Shown: positions 26,308 to 35,723 of the stretch, in pieces
How the letters are laid out: each line of letters begins with the position of its first letter
Numbering within the stretch: the first letter of the stretch is position 1
NCBI GenBank assembly: GCA_024236375.1
Contig: JACKKP010000003.1
Span: forward strand, 62,001-126,000
Direction of reading: 5' to 3'
From: Rickettsiaceae bacterium
Lineage (GTDB): Bacteria; Pseudomonadota; Alphaproteobacteria; Rickettsiales; Rickettsiaceae
Length of the DNA: 64,000 bases
Notes under the pieces: generated by a model
The model's input: only the letters and a program-made list of their open reading frames with translations
Told to the model about the DNA's origin: nothing
The model's database searches: none
Position numbers and translations under genes: made by a program

Positions 26308-27789
26308 TTAAATCCCTCTTGGTATAAAATTCAAATCCTTTGTGCCACGCTCTAATGCAGCTGTGACCCTGAGCAAATTATATTCATCAAATGCCGGTGC
26401 TACTATTTGCATACCTAAAGGCAATTGATTTGAAGATAAAGCAGCCGGCACCGACGAACATGGCAACCCCGCTAAACTTGCAGGAATAGTAAATATATCA
26501 TTTAAATACATTGTTACTGGGTCGCTTTGATTATCTTCTACACCAAATGCAGCAGTAGGTGCTGAGGGAAGCATGACGGCATCTACTTTTTCATATGCAG
26601 ACATAAAATCCTTAGCAATTAATCTACGTATTTTTTGAGCTTTATTATAATAAGCATCCATACAATTTGCAGATAACACATGAGCCCCTATCATCATTCT
26701 ACGTTTCACTTCAGGACCAAAACCTTCTGTTCGCGTGTGCATATACATCTCATCTAAATTATTATATTGAGTTCCAGTTCGATATCCATATCTCACCCCA
26801 TCATACCTGGCTAAATTTGCAGACGCTTCAGCAGGTGCAATGACATAATATACAGGTAAAGCATGAGGCGCATTTGGCAAAGTAATGTGCACTATTTCTG
26901 CTCCCTCTGACTTCATAATATCAATTGAATTATTCCACATTTGAATTATCTCAGTATCTACACCCTCTATTTCCATCAAATTGGTAGGAATACCAATTCT
27001 CATCCCTTTAAGAGATTTAGTAGTAGCACTTAATAATTCAGGCACTGGTAGATTTACTGATGTAGAATCTTTTTCATCAAAACCCATAATCGCTGGTAGT
27101 AACAATGCTGCATCAGCTACAGTTCTAGTAAATATACCAGCCTGATCAAGTGAACTTGCAAATGCTACCATACCCCATCGTGAGCAACGCCCGTAAGTAG
27201 GCTTTATCCCTACTATACCTGTAAAAGCAGCAGGTTGACGAATTGATCCACCAGTATCACTACCTAAAGCAGCCATCGCACAAAAACTACTTACTGCCGC
27301 CGCAGAACCACCAGAAGATCCACCCGGGACTAAATCTCTGTTATCACCTTCTGCTTTCCAAGGACTAATAACATTACCATAGTAACTTGTAGTATTTGAA
27401 GACCCCATGGCAAATTCATCCATATTAGTTTTGCCAAGCATTATCGTACCCGAATCAGCAATTTTTTTACTTACTGTTGATTCATAAGTTGGAACAAAAT
27501 TACTTAGCATCTTAGACCCAGCAGTAGTTGTATAGCCTTTAGTACAAAATAAATCTTTTACTCCGATAGGGATCCCGTCAAGCAATCGATTTTCCCCTTT
27601 ATGATACCTTTCATCAGATTCTTTTGCTAATTTCAAAGCAAGGTCAATACTCTCCGTTATATAAGAATTTAGATGTTTAAATTTTTTCATTTGCTCTATA
27701 TGAGCCTTCACCAAATCGCTAGATGAGAAAGTTTTTGATTTTAGCTGCGCTAATGCTTCTAATATAGATAATTTATTTATTTCTGTCAT
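26308..27789 (-). CDS. gatA: Glutamyl-tRNA(Gln) amidotransferase subunit A
   Basis: Amidase-signature enzyme that hydrolyses glutamine to supply ammonia to GatB. The Ser-cisSer-Lys triad is visible as K78 (IGVKDLF), S158 (PGGSSGGS) and S182 (GSDTGGSIRQPA). Length 493 is normal. One base separates it from gatB and 6 bp from gatC. Confidence 0.97.
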   Translation of the reverse strand: MTEINKLSILEALAQLKSKTFSSSDLVKAHIEQMKKFKHLNSYITESIDLALKLAKESDERYHKGENRLLDGIPIGVKDLFCTKGYTTTAGSKMLSNFVPTYESTVSKKIADSGTIMLGKTNMDEFAMGSSNTTSYYGNVISPWKAEGDNRDLVPGGSSGGSAAAVSSFCAMAALGSDTGGSIRQPAAFTGIVGIKPTYGRCSRWGMVAFASSLDQAGIFTRTVADAALLLPAIMGFDEKDSTSVNLPVPELLSATTKSLKGMRIGIPTNLMEIEGVDTEIIQMWNNSIDIMKSEGAEIVHITLPNAPHALPVYYVIAPAEASANLARYDGVRYGYRTGTQYNNLDEMYMHTRTEGFGPEVKRRMMIGAHVLSANCMDAYYNKAQKIRRLIAKDFMSAYEKVDAVMLPSAPTAAFGVEDNQSDPVTMYLNDIFTIPASLAGLPCSSVPAALSSNQLPLGMQIVAPAFDEYNLLRVTAALERGTKDLNFIPRGI

Positions 27790-27795
27790 GTAACT

Positions 27796-28098
27796 TTACT
27801 CCATTACTTTAGGCACGATAAAACATTTTATTTCTTTGGCAAGTTCCCTTCCTTCTTTTGGGACATTTGTAAATAGATCTTCTGCAATATCACCAGTCAA
27901 TACTTCATCTGCAACTAATCTTTGATTTAACTCACTTACCGAATATAAGGGTTCTATACCCTCACAATTAATAGCATGAAGCTTATTGATCATTTCTAAT
28001 ACTGTATCAAATTGCTTTACAAAATTTTCCTCTTCTTCTGCAGAGCATTTGATTTTGACTAAGTTTTGTAATTTTCTTATTTCTAGTATATTGGTCAT
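27796..28098 (-). CDS. gatC: Glutamyl-tRNA(Gln) amidotransferase subunit C
   Basis: 100 residues; the small clamp subunit that stabilises GatAB. Typical helical N-terminus (IRKLQNLVKIKCSAEEEENFVKQFDTVLEMINKLH) and the conserved IEPLYSV followed by LRxD-like QRLVADEV. First gene of gatCAB; bamE lies just upstream on the same strand. Confidence 0.94.
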   Translation of the reverse strand: MTNILEIRKLQNLVKIKCSAEEEENFVKQFDTVLEMINKLHAINCEGIEPLYSVSELNQRLVADEVLTGDIAEDLFTNVPKEGRELAKEIKCFIVPKVME

Positions 28099-28101
28099 AA
28101 T

Positions 28102-28539
28102 TTACTTTTTATTTTTCTTTTTTGGAGGCACTCTGAAACGTCCTATATTATCTACAAATTTTCTTACCACGCCTTTATCATCGCCGTAAGTTGCAGTTGA
28201 GGATTTATTACTATTAATTTCTTGAGATTGTAGATTATCTAATACAATCGCTGTAACAACTTTATCATTTAAAAATTCTACTTTTACTATTCTCTGCTCT
28301 AATAATTTAGCTGATCCAAAGGTTTTAGTAGCAGAAGTGCGACTTATATAATACCAAATATTTTGATTACTACTCGGAATATAAGTAGGCGACCCTATCA
28401 TCATAATCAACTTTTCTTTACTCGGGTGAGCAGCGTTTATTTCTTGAATATCGTAATCCGTGACCAATTGACCATGCATATTAGTAGTTTGACAACCGCT
28501 TAATAATACGGCTGCAAAAATAAATATAATTATTCTCAT
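28102..28539 (-). CDS. bamE: Outer-membrane assembly lipoprotein BamE (SmpA/OmlA)
   Basis: Accessory lipoprotein of the BAM complex that inserts beta-barrel proteins. The 145-residue product has a lipoprotein signal ending LLSGC (lipidated C16). The SmpA/OmlA fold follows, with YDIQEINAAHPSKEKLIMMIGSPT and NIWYYISR. The C-terminus is a short Lys-rich tail (RVPPKKKNKK), unusual for the family. Only 3 bp before gatC, so bamE-gatCAB form one unit. Confidence 0.87.
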   Translation of the reverse strand: MRIIIFIFAAVLLSGCQTTNMHGQLVTDYDIQEINAAHPSKEKLIMMIGSPTYIPSSNQNIWYYISRTSATKTFGSAKLLEQRIVKVEFLNDKVVTAIVLDNLQSQEINSNKSSTATYGDDKGVVRKFVDNIGRFRVPPKKKNKK

Positions 28540-28652
28540 AATTTTCCTTTAAAATTTTATAGATTTTGTTCTAGAAATATAGTATAACATGCTCTAGTTT
28601 GACAAATACTTTTTTGTTATAATTACTAGATAAATTAGAAGTTGAATAAATT

Positions 28653-28847
28653 ATGGCAGTTCCTAAGAAAAAAACGTCTAAATCAAGACGCAATATGAGG
28701 CGTTCACACGACGCTTTAAGTAAAATCAATGTAATTATTGATAAAGATACTGGAGAATATAGATTACCGCATCATATAGATCTCAGCAATGGTTCTTATA
28801 ACAACAGAAAAATTCTTATTGCAAAAGAGCAAAAAGTAGAGGGTTAG
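28653..28847 (+). CDS. rpmF: 50S ribosomal protein L32
   Basis: 64 residues beginning MAVPKKKTSKSRRNMRRSHDAL, diagnostic of L32. The zinc-binding Cys pairs of some L32 proteins are absent (the C-terminal part has HHIDLS), so it is the Cys-free form. fabH follows after 6 bp. In many proteobacteria plsX lies between these two genes; here it does not. Confidence 0.96.
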   Translation: MAVPKKKTSKSRRNMRRSHDALSKINVIIDKDTGEYRLPHHIDLSNGSYNNRKILIAKEQKVEG

Positions 28848-28853
28848 TAATAA

Positions 28854-29807
28854 ATGGCCTCAAGAATAATAGGTTATGGAGGCTATTTACCTGATAAAAT
28901 ACTAACTAATCATGAGTTAGAAACGACTCTTGATACTACAAACGATTGGATTACGTCACGTAGCGGAATAAAACAAAGATTTATAGCAGCCACTAATGAG
29001 TTGACCTCAGATCTCGCCTATAAGGCTTCTATAAAAGCTATAAAAAATGCAGGAATTTCCAAATCAGAAATAGACCTAATTATAGTTTGTACCACTACAC
29101 CCGATAATAGCTTCCCTTCTGTAGCATGTAAATTACAGGGAAAATTAGATCTAGGCGAAATTCCGGCATTTGATATACAAGCAGTCTGTTCTGGTTTTAT
29201 TTATGGATTAGACGTAGTAAACAACATGCTTAAAGGAAGCGCCTATAAAACTATTTTATTAGTTTGCGCAGACAAAATGAGCTCTTTAGTAGACTGGCAA
29301 GACAGAACTACTGCAATTTTATTTGGTGACGGAGCGGGTGCTATGATTTTACGTAACGACGACACCATCAGTGGTATTATAGATACTGCAATTTATTCTG
29401 ATGGTACACTAGCTCACTTATTATATACCAATGGAGGAGTTGGCAGCACTGGTACAACCGGATTTGTTAAAATGGAAGGTAAGAGCATTTTTAAACTTGC
29501 GATTGAAAAGATGATTGAATCCAGCATAAAATTACTTAATAGGAATAATATGTCTGTGTCTGCAATTGATTATTTAGTTCCCCATCAAGCTAATATTCGC
29601 ATCATTGATAACATTGCTAGTAAGATCAAGCTGCCCAAAGAGCGTGTTATTGTTACAATAGACCAACATGCAAATTGTTCAGCTGCATCAATTCCTTTAG
29701 CTTTTAATTTAGCAATGGAAAAAGGGCTGTTTCAAAAGGGTAACATCATTCTTTTTACTGCTTTTGGTGCAGGATTAACATGGGGTTCAGCAATATATCG
29801 TTATTAA
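28854..29807 (+). CDS. fabH: Beta-ketoacyl-ACP synthase III
   Basis: Starts fatty-acid synthesis by condensing acetyl-CoA with malonyl-ACP. In the 317 residues the catalytic triad sits at the same numbers as in E. coli: C112 (AVCSGF), H244 (VPHQAN) and N274 (HANCSAAS). It follows rpmF and precedes ihfA-merR, a common order apart from the missing plsX. Confidence 0.97.
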   Translation: MASRIIGYGGYLPDKILTNHELETTLDTTNDWITSRSGIKQRFIAATNELTSDLAYKASIKAIKNAGISKSEIDLIIVCTTTPDNSFPSVACKLQGKLDLGEIPAFDIQAVCSGFIYGLDVVNNMLKGSAYKTILLVCADKMSSLVDWQDRTTAILFGDGAGAMILRNDDTISGIIDTAIYSDGTLAHLLYTNGGVGSTGTTGFVKMEGKSIFKLAIEKMIESSIKLLNRNNMSVSAIDYLVPHQANIRIIDNIASKIKLPKERVIVTIDQHANCSAASIPLAFNLAMEKGLFQKGNIILFTAFGAGLTWGSAIYRY

Positions 29808-29838
29808 TATTATTTTTGTTAGAAATTTGAAATATATA

Positions 29839-29877
29839 ATGATAATATTTATTAAAAACTTATATAGATATTATCAT
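29839..29877. repeat. Inverted repeat overlapping the ihfA start codon
   Basis: ATGATAATAT at 29839-29848 is mirrored by ATATTATCAT at 29868-29877, a perfect 10-bp inverted repeat with a 19-nt loop. The right arm contains the first two bases of the ihfA ATG. In RNA the hairpin would hide the ribosome-binding region; in DNA it could be a protein site. Composition is very AT-rich, so chance is not excluded. Confidence 0.45.
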
Positions 29878-30178
29878 GACGCAAACCTTTACTTTGACAA
29901 AAGAAAAAATAGCAAAGCATTTACAATCTAATATAGGGTTATCACTAGCTATATGTGAAGATTTTGTATCCAAGACTTTTGAAGAAATAATTAATCTGAT
30001 TTTACGTGATGAAAAAATTATGATTCATAAATTTGGGACCTGGATAATTAATAGCAAAAAAGAGAGGCCTGGTTTTAATATTTTAAAAGGCGATGCAGTC
30101 AATATAAGTGCTCGTAAAGTTTTGCAATTTAAATCATGTAAATTACTGCGAGATAAATTAAATGCCCAGCAGTCATAA
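29876..30178 (+). CDS. ihfA: Integration host factor alpha/HU family DNA-bending protein
   Basis: 100 residues of the HU/IHF fold: FTLTKEKIAKHLQSNIGLS at the N-terminus, KIMIHKFGTWIINSKKERPGFNI across the beta arm and a helical C-terminus. The KERPG(F)N arm sequence is closer to IHF-alpha than HU. The order fabH-ihfA-merR is also typical of IhfA. Overlaps the MerR-like gene by 17 bp. Confidence 0.85.
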   Translation: MTQTFTLTKEKIAKHLQSNIGLSLAICEDFVSKTFEEIINLILRDEKIMIHKFGTWIINSKKERPGFNILKGDAVNISARKVLQFKSCKLLRDKLNAQQS

Positions 30179-30434
30179 TAAATATTTTTCTATCTCTGAA
30201 ACTGCTGAACTCACAGGTTTATCTAATCATAGATTACGTTATATAGAAAAATCGAATCCTTTGATTAAAACAATTAAAATTCGAGATCGCAGATATTATA
30301 CTATAGAAGTGATTAACTATATAAAAAAGATGTATAATCACACAACAACATCTCCTCTGACTGAATCAAATGAAAAGGTTGCTATAATACACAGAATTGA
30401 CATAATACTAAATAAACTCAAAGAATTTATTTAG
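30162..30434 (+). CDS. MerR-family helix-turn-helix regulator
   Basis: 90 residues: a winged HTH of the MerR type (YFSISETAELTGLSNHRLRYIEKSNPLIKTIKIRDRRYYTIEVINYIKK) with a short C-terminal helix and no effector domain. It matches the small MerR protein commonly next to ihfA in proteobacteria. Starts within the last codons of ihfA. Target genes unknown. Confidence 0.82.
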   Translation: MPSSHNKYFSISETAELTGLSNHRLRYIEKSNPLIKTIKIRDRRYYTIEVINYIKKMYNHTTTSPLTESNEKVAIIHRIDIILNKLKEFI

Positions 30435-30441
30435 GTTTGGT

Positions 30442-32334
30442 ATGCAATATAATCCTATTCTGAAGATAATATTAATTACCATTTTATTGTGTGTTCCCTG
30501 CCAATCCACCTTCGCTGCAAAAAAAATTAATTTAGTATTAAAATTACATTCTGAAGAAGAAATAATTCATAAACTCACAAAAGCTTTGTTGAGCCTTGAA
30601 AACTCCGCTAATTCAGAAGTCACAGTGAAACAAGTAGATTATTGGGAAAAAGAAGCTGAACAAGTTTTATACAAAATCCTTAGAGCGTATGGTTATTATG
30701 GGGCTAATATTGAATCCACAAGATTAGAAGATGAAAACACCAAAATGTTAACTTTTGAAATAATATTAGGTAATCGTTATACAATACAAGAAATTAATTT
30801 TGACTTTGCAGTAAATAGTAATCAATCAGTAAATAATATAGCAATAGATCAGTTAAAAACTCAAAGAGGAGATCCCATAAATGCTTATATAATACAAGAA
30901 GATCAAAATAAAATCGCTGCTTTTTTAGAAAAAAATAATTGCTTATTAGAATCTTCTGTTTCACATCGAGCTTTAATAGATCATATAAATGAACAATTAA
31001 CCATCAATTTTATCATTGACGCAGGGCCTAATACTGAAATTAAAGATATATATTTTCAAGGCTTAAAGACTTTAAACGAGACCTATTTAAAAAAACTAAT
31101 TCAATTAAAACCAAATCAATGTTTTCGCCAATCGCAAATAATCAGCGCTGTAGGAGATTTACACAGCTCTGGACTATTGCTCTCAGCTAGCCCTGTGATC
31201 CCAGATGAAGTGGACGAGAACGGTCAAGTACCTGTAATATTTAATGTACAAGAAAGAAAAATGCGTAGTATAAAATTAGGTATCAATTATAGCACCGACA
31301 AAGATCTGAAACTCACTGGATCTCTAGAATGGAAACATCAGAACCTTTTCGGCAATGGTGAAAACCTTAAAGTACGTCTTAATGGCAATAAATCCAAACA
31401 AGAGTTAGAAATGCATTATCAAAAACCGTTTTTTATGCATGATAATCAAACATTAGATATTAAAGGAGAGTATAATTATAAAGATATTAAGGCTTATAAT
31501 GCTAAAATTGGCAGTATAGCAACATTATTAAATCATAAAATAAATTCTGATTGGAACACAGGTATAGGAGCACGATTGGCCCATTCTAAGGAGAAAGAAT
31601 TTGCTAATAATAAACCTATGCAAACATTCTCCTTGTCGTCTTTACCAATCTATATTGAATATGACAAACGAAATAATATCATCAACACTGAGCAAGGATT
31701 ATTAGCTCGTCTAGATTTTATACCTTTTAATTCCAAAAGACGGGGGAAACTATATGATATAAATTTAGATCATACTAACTCTCCAATGTCCCCTCCTGCC
31801 AATACTTCTGATATAACAGAATTGATAGATATTCCTGAAACAAAAAGCCACATAAATTTTTCTAAAATTATATTACAAGGTAATATTTATCATTCTTTTA
31901 ATAACAATTTAACAATTGCTTTAAAAGGACGTAGTGGATCTATTTTAGCGCAGAGGAATAAAATAAATGACATTTCTGTTACTGAAAAATTCTTTTTAGG
32001 AGGTAACAATTCAGTACGCGGTTATCAATATAATACTATTGGTCTACTGGATCACAATAACAAAATAATTGGTGGTTTCTCTTTTATTGAGTTATCGACA
32101 GAACTTAGAATAAAAATGAAAAATAATTTTGGTATAGTAAGTTTTATAGATGCTGGAAATGTTAGTTTATCCAAGACTCCAGAATTGAAAAACCTATTAT
32201 ATGGTATAGGGTTGGGCATCAGATATTATACTAGTTTCGCGCCTCTGAGATTGGATGTAGCATTTCCCCTAAAAAAACGAAAAGGAATCGACAAGAGGAT
32301 ACAAATATATTTGGGAATCGGGCAATCATTTTAG
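30442..32334 (+). CDS. tamA: TamA-like outer-membrane assembly protein (Omp85 family)
   Basis: 630 residues: signal peptide (about 1-25), three POTRA-like domains (about 26-270) and a 16-strand surface-antigen barrel (about 275-630). EKFFLGGNNSVRGYQ near 520 contains the family's lid-lock (V/I)RGY motif. The protein ends in Phe, the outer-membrane barrel signal. Immediately followed (6 bp) by tamB, its partner in the translocation and assembly module. TamAB is implicated in autotransporter assembly and phospholipid transport to the outer membrane. Confidence 0.9.
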   Translation: MQYNPILKIILITILLCVPCQSTFAAKKINLVLKLHSEEEIIHKLTKALLSLENSANSEVTVKQVDYWEKEAEQVLYKILRAYGYYGANIESTRLEDENTKMLTFEIILGNRYTIQEINFDFAVNSNQSVNNIAIDQLKTQRGDPINAYIIQEDQNKIAAFLEKNNCLLESSVSHRALIDHINEQLTINFIIDAGPNTEIKDIYFQGLKTLNETYLKKLIQLKPNQCFRQSQIISAVGDLHSSGLLLSASPVIPDEVDENGQVPVIFNVQERKMRSIKLGINYSTDKDLKLTGSLEWKHQNLFGNGENLKVRLNGNKSKQELEMHYQKPFFMHDNQTLDIKGEYNYKDIKAYNAKIGSIATLLNHKINSDWNTGIGARLAHSKEKEFANNKPMQTFSLSSLPIYIEYDKRNNIINTEQGLLARLDFIPFNSKRRGKLYDINLDHTNSPMSPPANTSDITELIDIPETKSHINFSKIILQGNIYHSFNNNLTIALKGRSGSILAQRNKINDISVTEKFFLGGNNSVRGYQYNTIGLLDHNNKIIGGFSFIELSTELRIKMKNNFGIVSFIDAGNVSLSKTPELKNLLYGIGLGIRYYTSFAPLRLDVAFPLKKRKGIDKRIQIYLGIGQSF

Positions 32335-32340
32335 GGTAAT

Positions 32341-35300
32341 ATGAAAAAATCGTTTAAAATAATAATTACTTTTCTGCTCCTTTCTATAGTAAGCTTTTCA
32401 TCAATATTATACTGGCTAAATACTAATCAAGGCCAAAATTATATTAAACAAATTATTACGAATCTCATTGCAGAAAAAATTAATCTTGATACAAAAATTG
32501 ACAATATTAACATCTCGCTAACTTCTGGCCTAACAATCCAGAATATTACGATTTATAAAAACCACTACCATATTGCAGATATCAATGAGATATTGATTAA
32601 GCCACGTATATCGATTTTTATGTTATGGCAGATCCATATTCCTCAAATAATTATTGATGAAGTGAATCTGATTGAGATTCCGCAAATCAAAATAGCGCCT
32701 GATAAAAAAACGGCGAATAATTATAATATCTCTCCTTTTTTACCTAATATTAAAATTAGTAGTTTTGTCATCAATAAACTGATTTTGCCAACTGATTTTA
32801 CACAACAATCAGAAAAACTGATTTTAAATATTAAATCTAAAATTAGTTTATATACCCACAGAATGTCTATCAAGTTTAAATTAACCAGCAAAGTAATATC
32901 TGGCCCCGCATTATTAGAAGATTTAACTCTAGAAGCTACTGGACAATATAAATTAGCAACAAAACAACTGTTATTGAACGAACGTTTATCTTCTAAAATA
33001 TTATATATTGACAGTAGTACTTCATATAATGCACAAGACAATACGCTAAATAATAATCTCCAATATGAATTGGATAATTTAGATTGGCTCAATAAATTTA
33101 ACCACATATCATTTTACAGCACAAAAGGTACCGCAACTATTACAGGATCAATAAATAATTTATCTATAAATATTCTAGGAAATTTATTCCTAGACACAAA
33201 TCCTAACGCTGCGCAAACTATAGAATATAATCTTGTTTTAAAACCTCAGGATAGTTGGCAAGGGAATATTAAGTTATCTAGTGATACTTTATTTGCAGAA
33301 GGTCAGTTAGATTATATAGCTAATATAATCAAATTAGAAAATTTTGTAGTTACCGGAACTGATTTACGTTCGGAGGTGAGTTTAGAATATAATTTAAATA
33401 ACAATTTACTCAGTGGTGAAATATCTTATCAGGATGATTCTCTTGCTGAAATAGCAAAATATTTTAATAATATCAACTCAGGAACACTATATTTTAAATC
33501 CGTATTTAGTAATCACGAGCATAATCAAACTTTCAAGCTAAAGGGACAAATTACTAATCTATCAACAAAATTCGGCTTTATAGATAATATTCTGTTAGAT
33601 ATCTATTCACCGTCTTTATTAGAAAAAAAATTCAGTAAATTAGACATATTATTGCAATATTTCAGGTTTAAAGATTTTTTGATAAAAGAAATTTCTCTCA
33701 ATGCTAAATCTATTAATAAAAATTTAGAGCTGATGACTAATATTGCTTCACATGATTCATGTCTGATGACTATTAATACAAAAGGCGTTATCGACTTTAC
33801 CGAAGGTACAAAAATTACGATACCACTGATCGACGGAAAATTGGGATCTGTGCCTATTAAACTTACAAAACCGATAAATATAACCTTATCAGATATTTTT
33901 TACTTTAATATGGAACAACTAAAAATTGGCGATGGCACCATAAAATTATACGCTCAAACCAATGGCGAAACTATTAACTCAAAACTAGATTTGCGCAATA
34001 TAGCTACAGAATTATGTGAGAAATTTTTAGTAGATAATTTTAAAAATAATTTACTAAATGGTCATGCATCTCTTGAAGGGAAGCTTGCGTCCCCTATTCT
34101 TACTACAAATTTTGAAATTGCCAAAAAATCTGTACAATCTAAACTAATTAAAATTACTATTAATTCAATAACAGAGAAACAAAAAACCCTCATTGATATT
34201 AAGCTAAATAAAGCACAAAAAAATATTGGTTCTGGCACTATAGAATTAGCAAATAATTTTTCTCTATCTCCAGTTAAATTTGAATTGCTACGCGACAAAC
34301 CATTTATAGCTTCAATAAAAATTGATGAAAAATTAGACATATTTGAATTACTGCCTAGATCATTAGAGCATAAAATATTAGGTAATATTTACGGCTCACT
34401 CGATATTAATGGTACTATTGATAAGCCAAATTTTGACGTAGATTTAAAATTCACCAATGGTCAATATAAATATAAAAAATTTAATATAAAGCTGAATAAT
34501 ATCTCTTTCAATATTAGTTCTGTCCCGGAACAATTACTATTCGGTGATATAAAAGCATATGATGGACTAGGAAATAGGCTTAACGGTCAAGGATTTATAA
34601 ATTTTGCTACAAAAAATTTTGAATTTAAATTTAATACTAAAAATCTTAATGCTATTAATAATCTTTATATGCAAGGAGCATTATCTGGAAATATGAATTA
34701 TGCAGGTAACAAAGACCAATCAATGATTACAGGAAATTTAACTTTTGGTCCTATGAAAATTACTATCCCAGATAAATTTAGTGAAGATATACCAGAATTA
34801 AATATTGTAAATGATATTACAGAACCACAGAATAAAACAATAGATCGATATCCAATAAATCTAGATATTACACTAAATACTACGGATACAGTATTTGTAA
34901 GTGGTAGAGGTGTCAATAGCAGGTTAGAAGGTACATTGAATGTCACGGGCCAAGTACAACAACCTTTAATCGATGGAAATTTAAGAGCGGTAGAGGGAAA
35001 ATTCAAAGAATTTGGCCGTGTATTAGATATAGAAAAAAGCACTTTAGTATTTCAAGGGCCTATTAATCCTTCCCCTTATCTAAATATTATTGGCACCACT
35101 ATTATAGATGATATTGAACTTAGAGTGATGTTAACTGGCTCTATCACTAATCCTATACTTGATATCAACTCTTCTCCAGCTTTAAGTCAAGAAAAAGCAC
35201 TATCTGTATTATTATTTGGTAACGATACACCATCTCCATTTCAAGCTCTACAACTTGCTAATAGCGCAAGAAAATTAACTGGTGGAGGTCATAATAGTTT

Positions 35301-35562
35301 TGATCCGTTAGATTTCAGTAAAAAAATGCTATTTATTGACGATTTAAGCTTTAAAGCTGATCAAGCAAACCCTACATCATATTCTGTCCAAGCCGGTAAA
35401 TACTTATCTGACCAAATATATTTAGAAATTCAACATGGAGGTGTTGACAAATTAACAAAGACAAGATTAGAAATACAATTAACTCCTAAAATTTCCCTAG
35501 AAAATATCAATAATTATCAAGAAGATAATAGTATCGGTATCAAATGGAAGATGGAATATTGA
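32341..35562 (+). CDS. tamB: TamB-like AsmA-family envelope protein (DUF490)
   Basis: 1073 residues: an N-terminal inner-membrane anchor (about 6-26), a long beta-rich periplasmic region and the C-terminal TamB/DUF490 domain (about 760-1073). The last includes GNLRAVEGKFKEFGRVLDIEKSTL and ALSVLLFGNDTPSPFQ. Such proteins form a hydrophobic groove spanning the periplasm. Adjacent to tamA. Somewhat shorter than E. coli TamB (1259 aa), as in other alphaproteobacteria. Confidence 0.9.
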   Translation: MKKSFKIIITFLLLSIVSFSSILYWLNTNQGQNYIKQIITNLIAEKINLDTKIDNINISLTSGLTIQNITIYKNHYHIADINEILIKPRISIFMLWQIHIPQIIIDEVNLIEIPQIKIAPDKKTANNYNISPFLPNIKISSFVINKLILPTDFTQQSEKLILNIKSKISLYTHRMSIKFKLTSKVISGPALLEDLTLEATGQYKLATKQLLLNERLSSKILYIDSSTSYNAQDNTLNNNLQYELDNLDWLNKFNHISFYSTKGTATITGSINNLSINILGNLFLDTNPNAAQTIEYNLVLKPQDSWQGNIKLSSDTLFAEGQLDYIANIIKLENFVVTGTDLRSEVSLEYNLNNNLLSGEISYQDDSLAEIAKYFNNINSGTLYFKSVFSNHEHNQTFKLKGQITNLSTKFGFIDNILLDIYSPSLLEKKFSKLDILLQYFRFKDFLIKEISLNAKSINKNLELMTNIASHDSCLMTINTKGVIDFTEGTKITIPLIDGKLGSVPIKLTKPINITLSDIFYFNMEQLKIGDGTIKLYAQTNGETINSKLDLRNIATELCEKFLVDNFKNNLLNGHASLEGKLASPILTTNFEIAKKSVQSKLIKITINSITEKQKTLIDIKLNKAQKNIGSGTIELANNFSLSPVKFELLRDKPFIASIKIDEKLDIFELLPRSLEHKILGNIYGSLDINGTIDKPNFDVDLKFTNGQYKYKKFNIKLNNISFNISSVPEQLLFGDIKAYDGLGNRLNGQGFINFATKNFEFKFNTKNLNAINNLYMQGALSGNMNYAGNKDQSMITGNLTFGPMKITIPDKFSEDIPELNIVNDITEPQNKTIDRYPINLDITLNTTDTVFVSGRGVNSRLEGTLNVTGQVQQPLIDGNLRAVEGKFKEFGRVLDIEKSTLVFQGPINPSPYLNIIGTTIIDDIELRVMLTGSITNPILDINSSPALSQEKALSVLLFGNDTPSPFQALQLANSARKLTGGGHNSFDPLDFSKKMLFIDDLSFKADQANPTSYSVQAGKYLSDQIYLEIQHGGVDKLTKTRLEIQLTPKISLENINNYQEDNSIGIKWKMEY

Positions 35563-35723
35563 ACACTATAATTAGTCCACTCTATAAAAGAGAAAAATAA
35601 CATAATTCAGTTTTAATCTTACTATAATATGAGCTATAATAATTCCTGAGTCATTATAGGTCTTTATTGCATTACTATGCATGATCTTCTAATATAGATC
35701 ATAAATCAAGAATCATAAATATA

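Noticed and set aside
28599..28623. TTGACA and TATAAT upstream of rpmF as a promoter
   Set aside because: Both boxes are perfect but only 13 bp apart, too short for a normal sigma-70 promoter.
35680..35704. Hairpin ATGATCT/AGATCAT before parC as a terminator of tamAB
   Set aside because: Only a 7-bp AT-rich stem and no T run follows.
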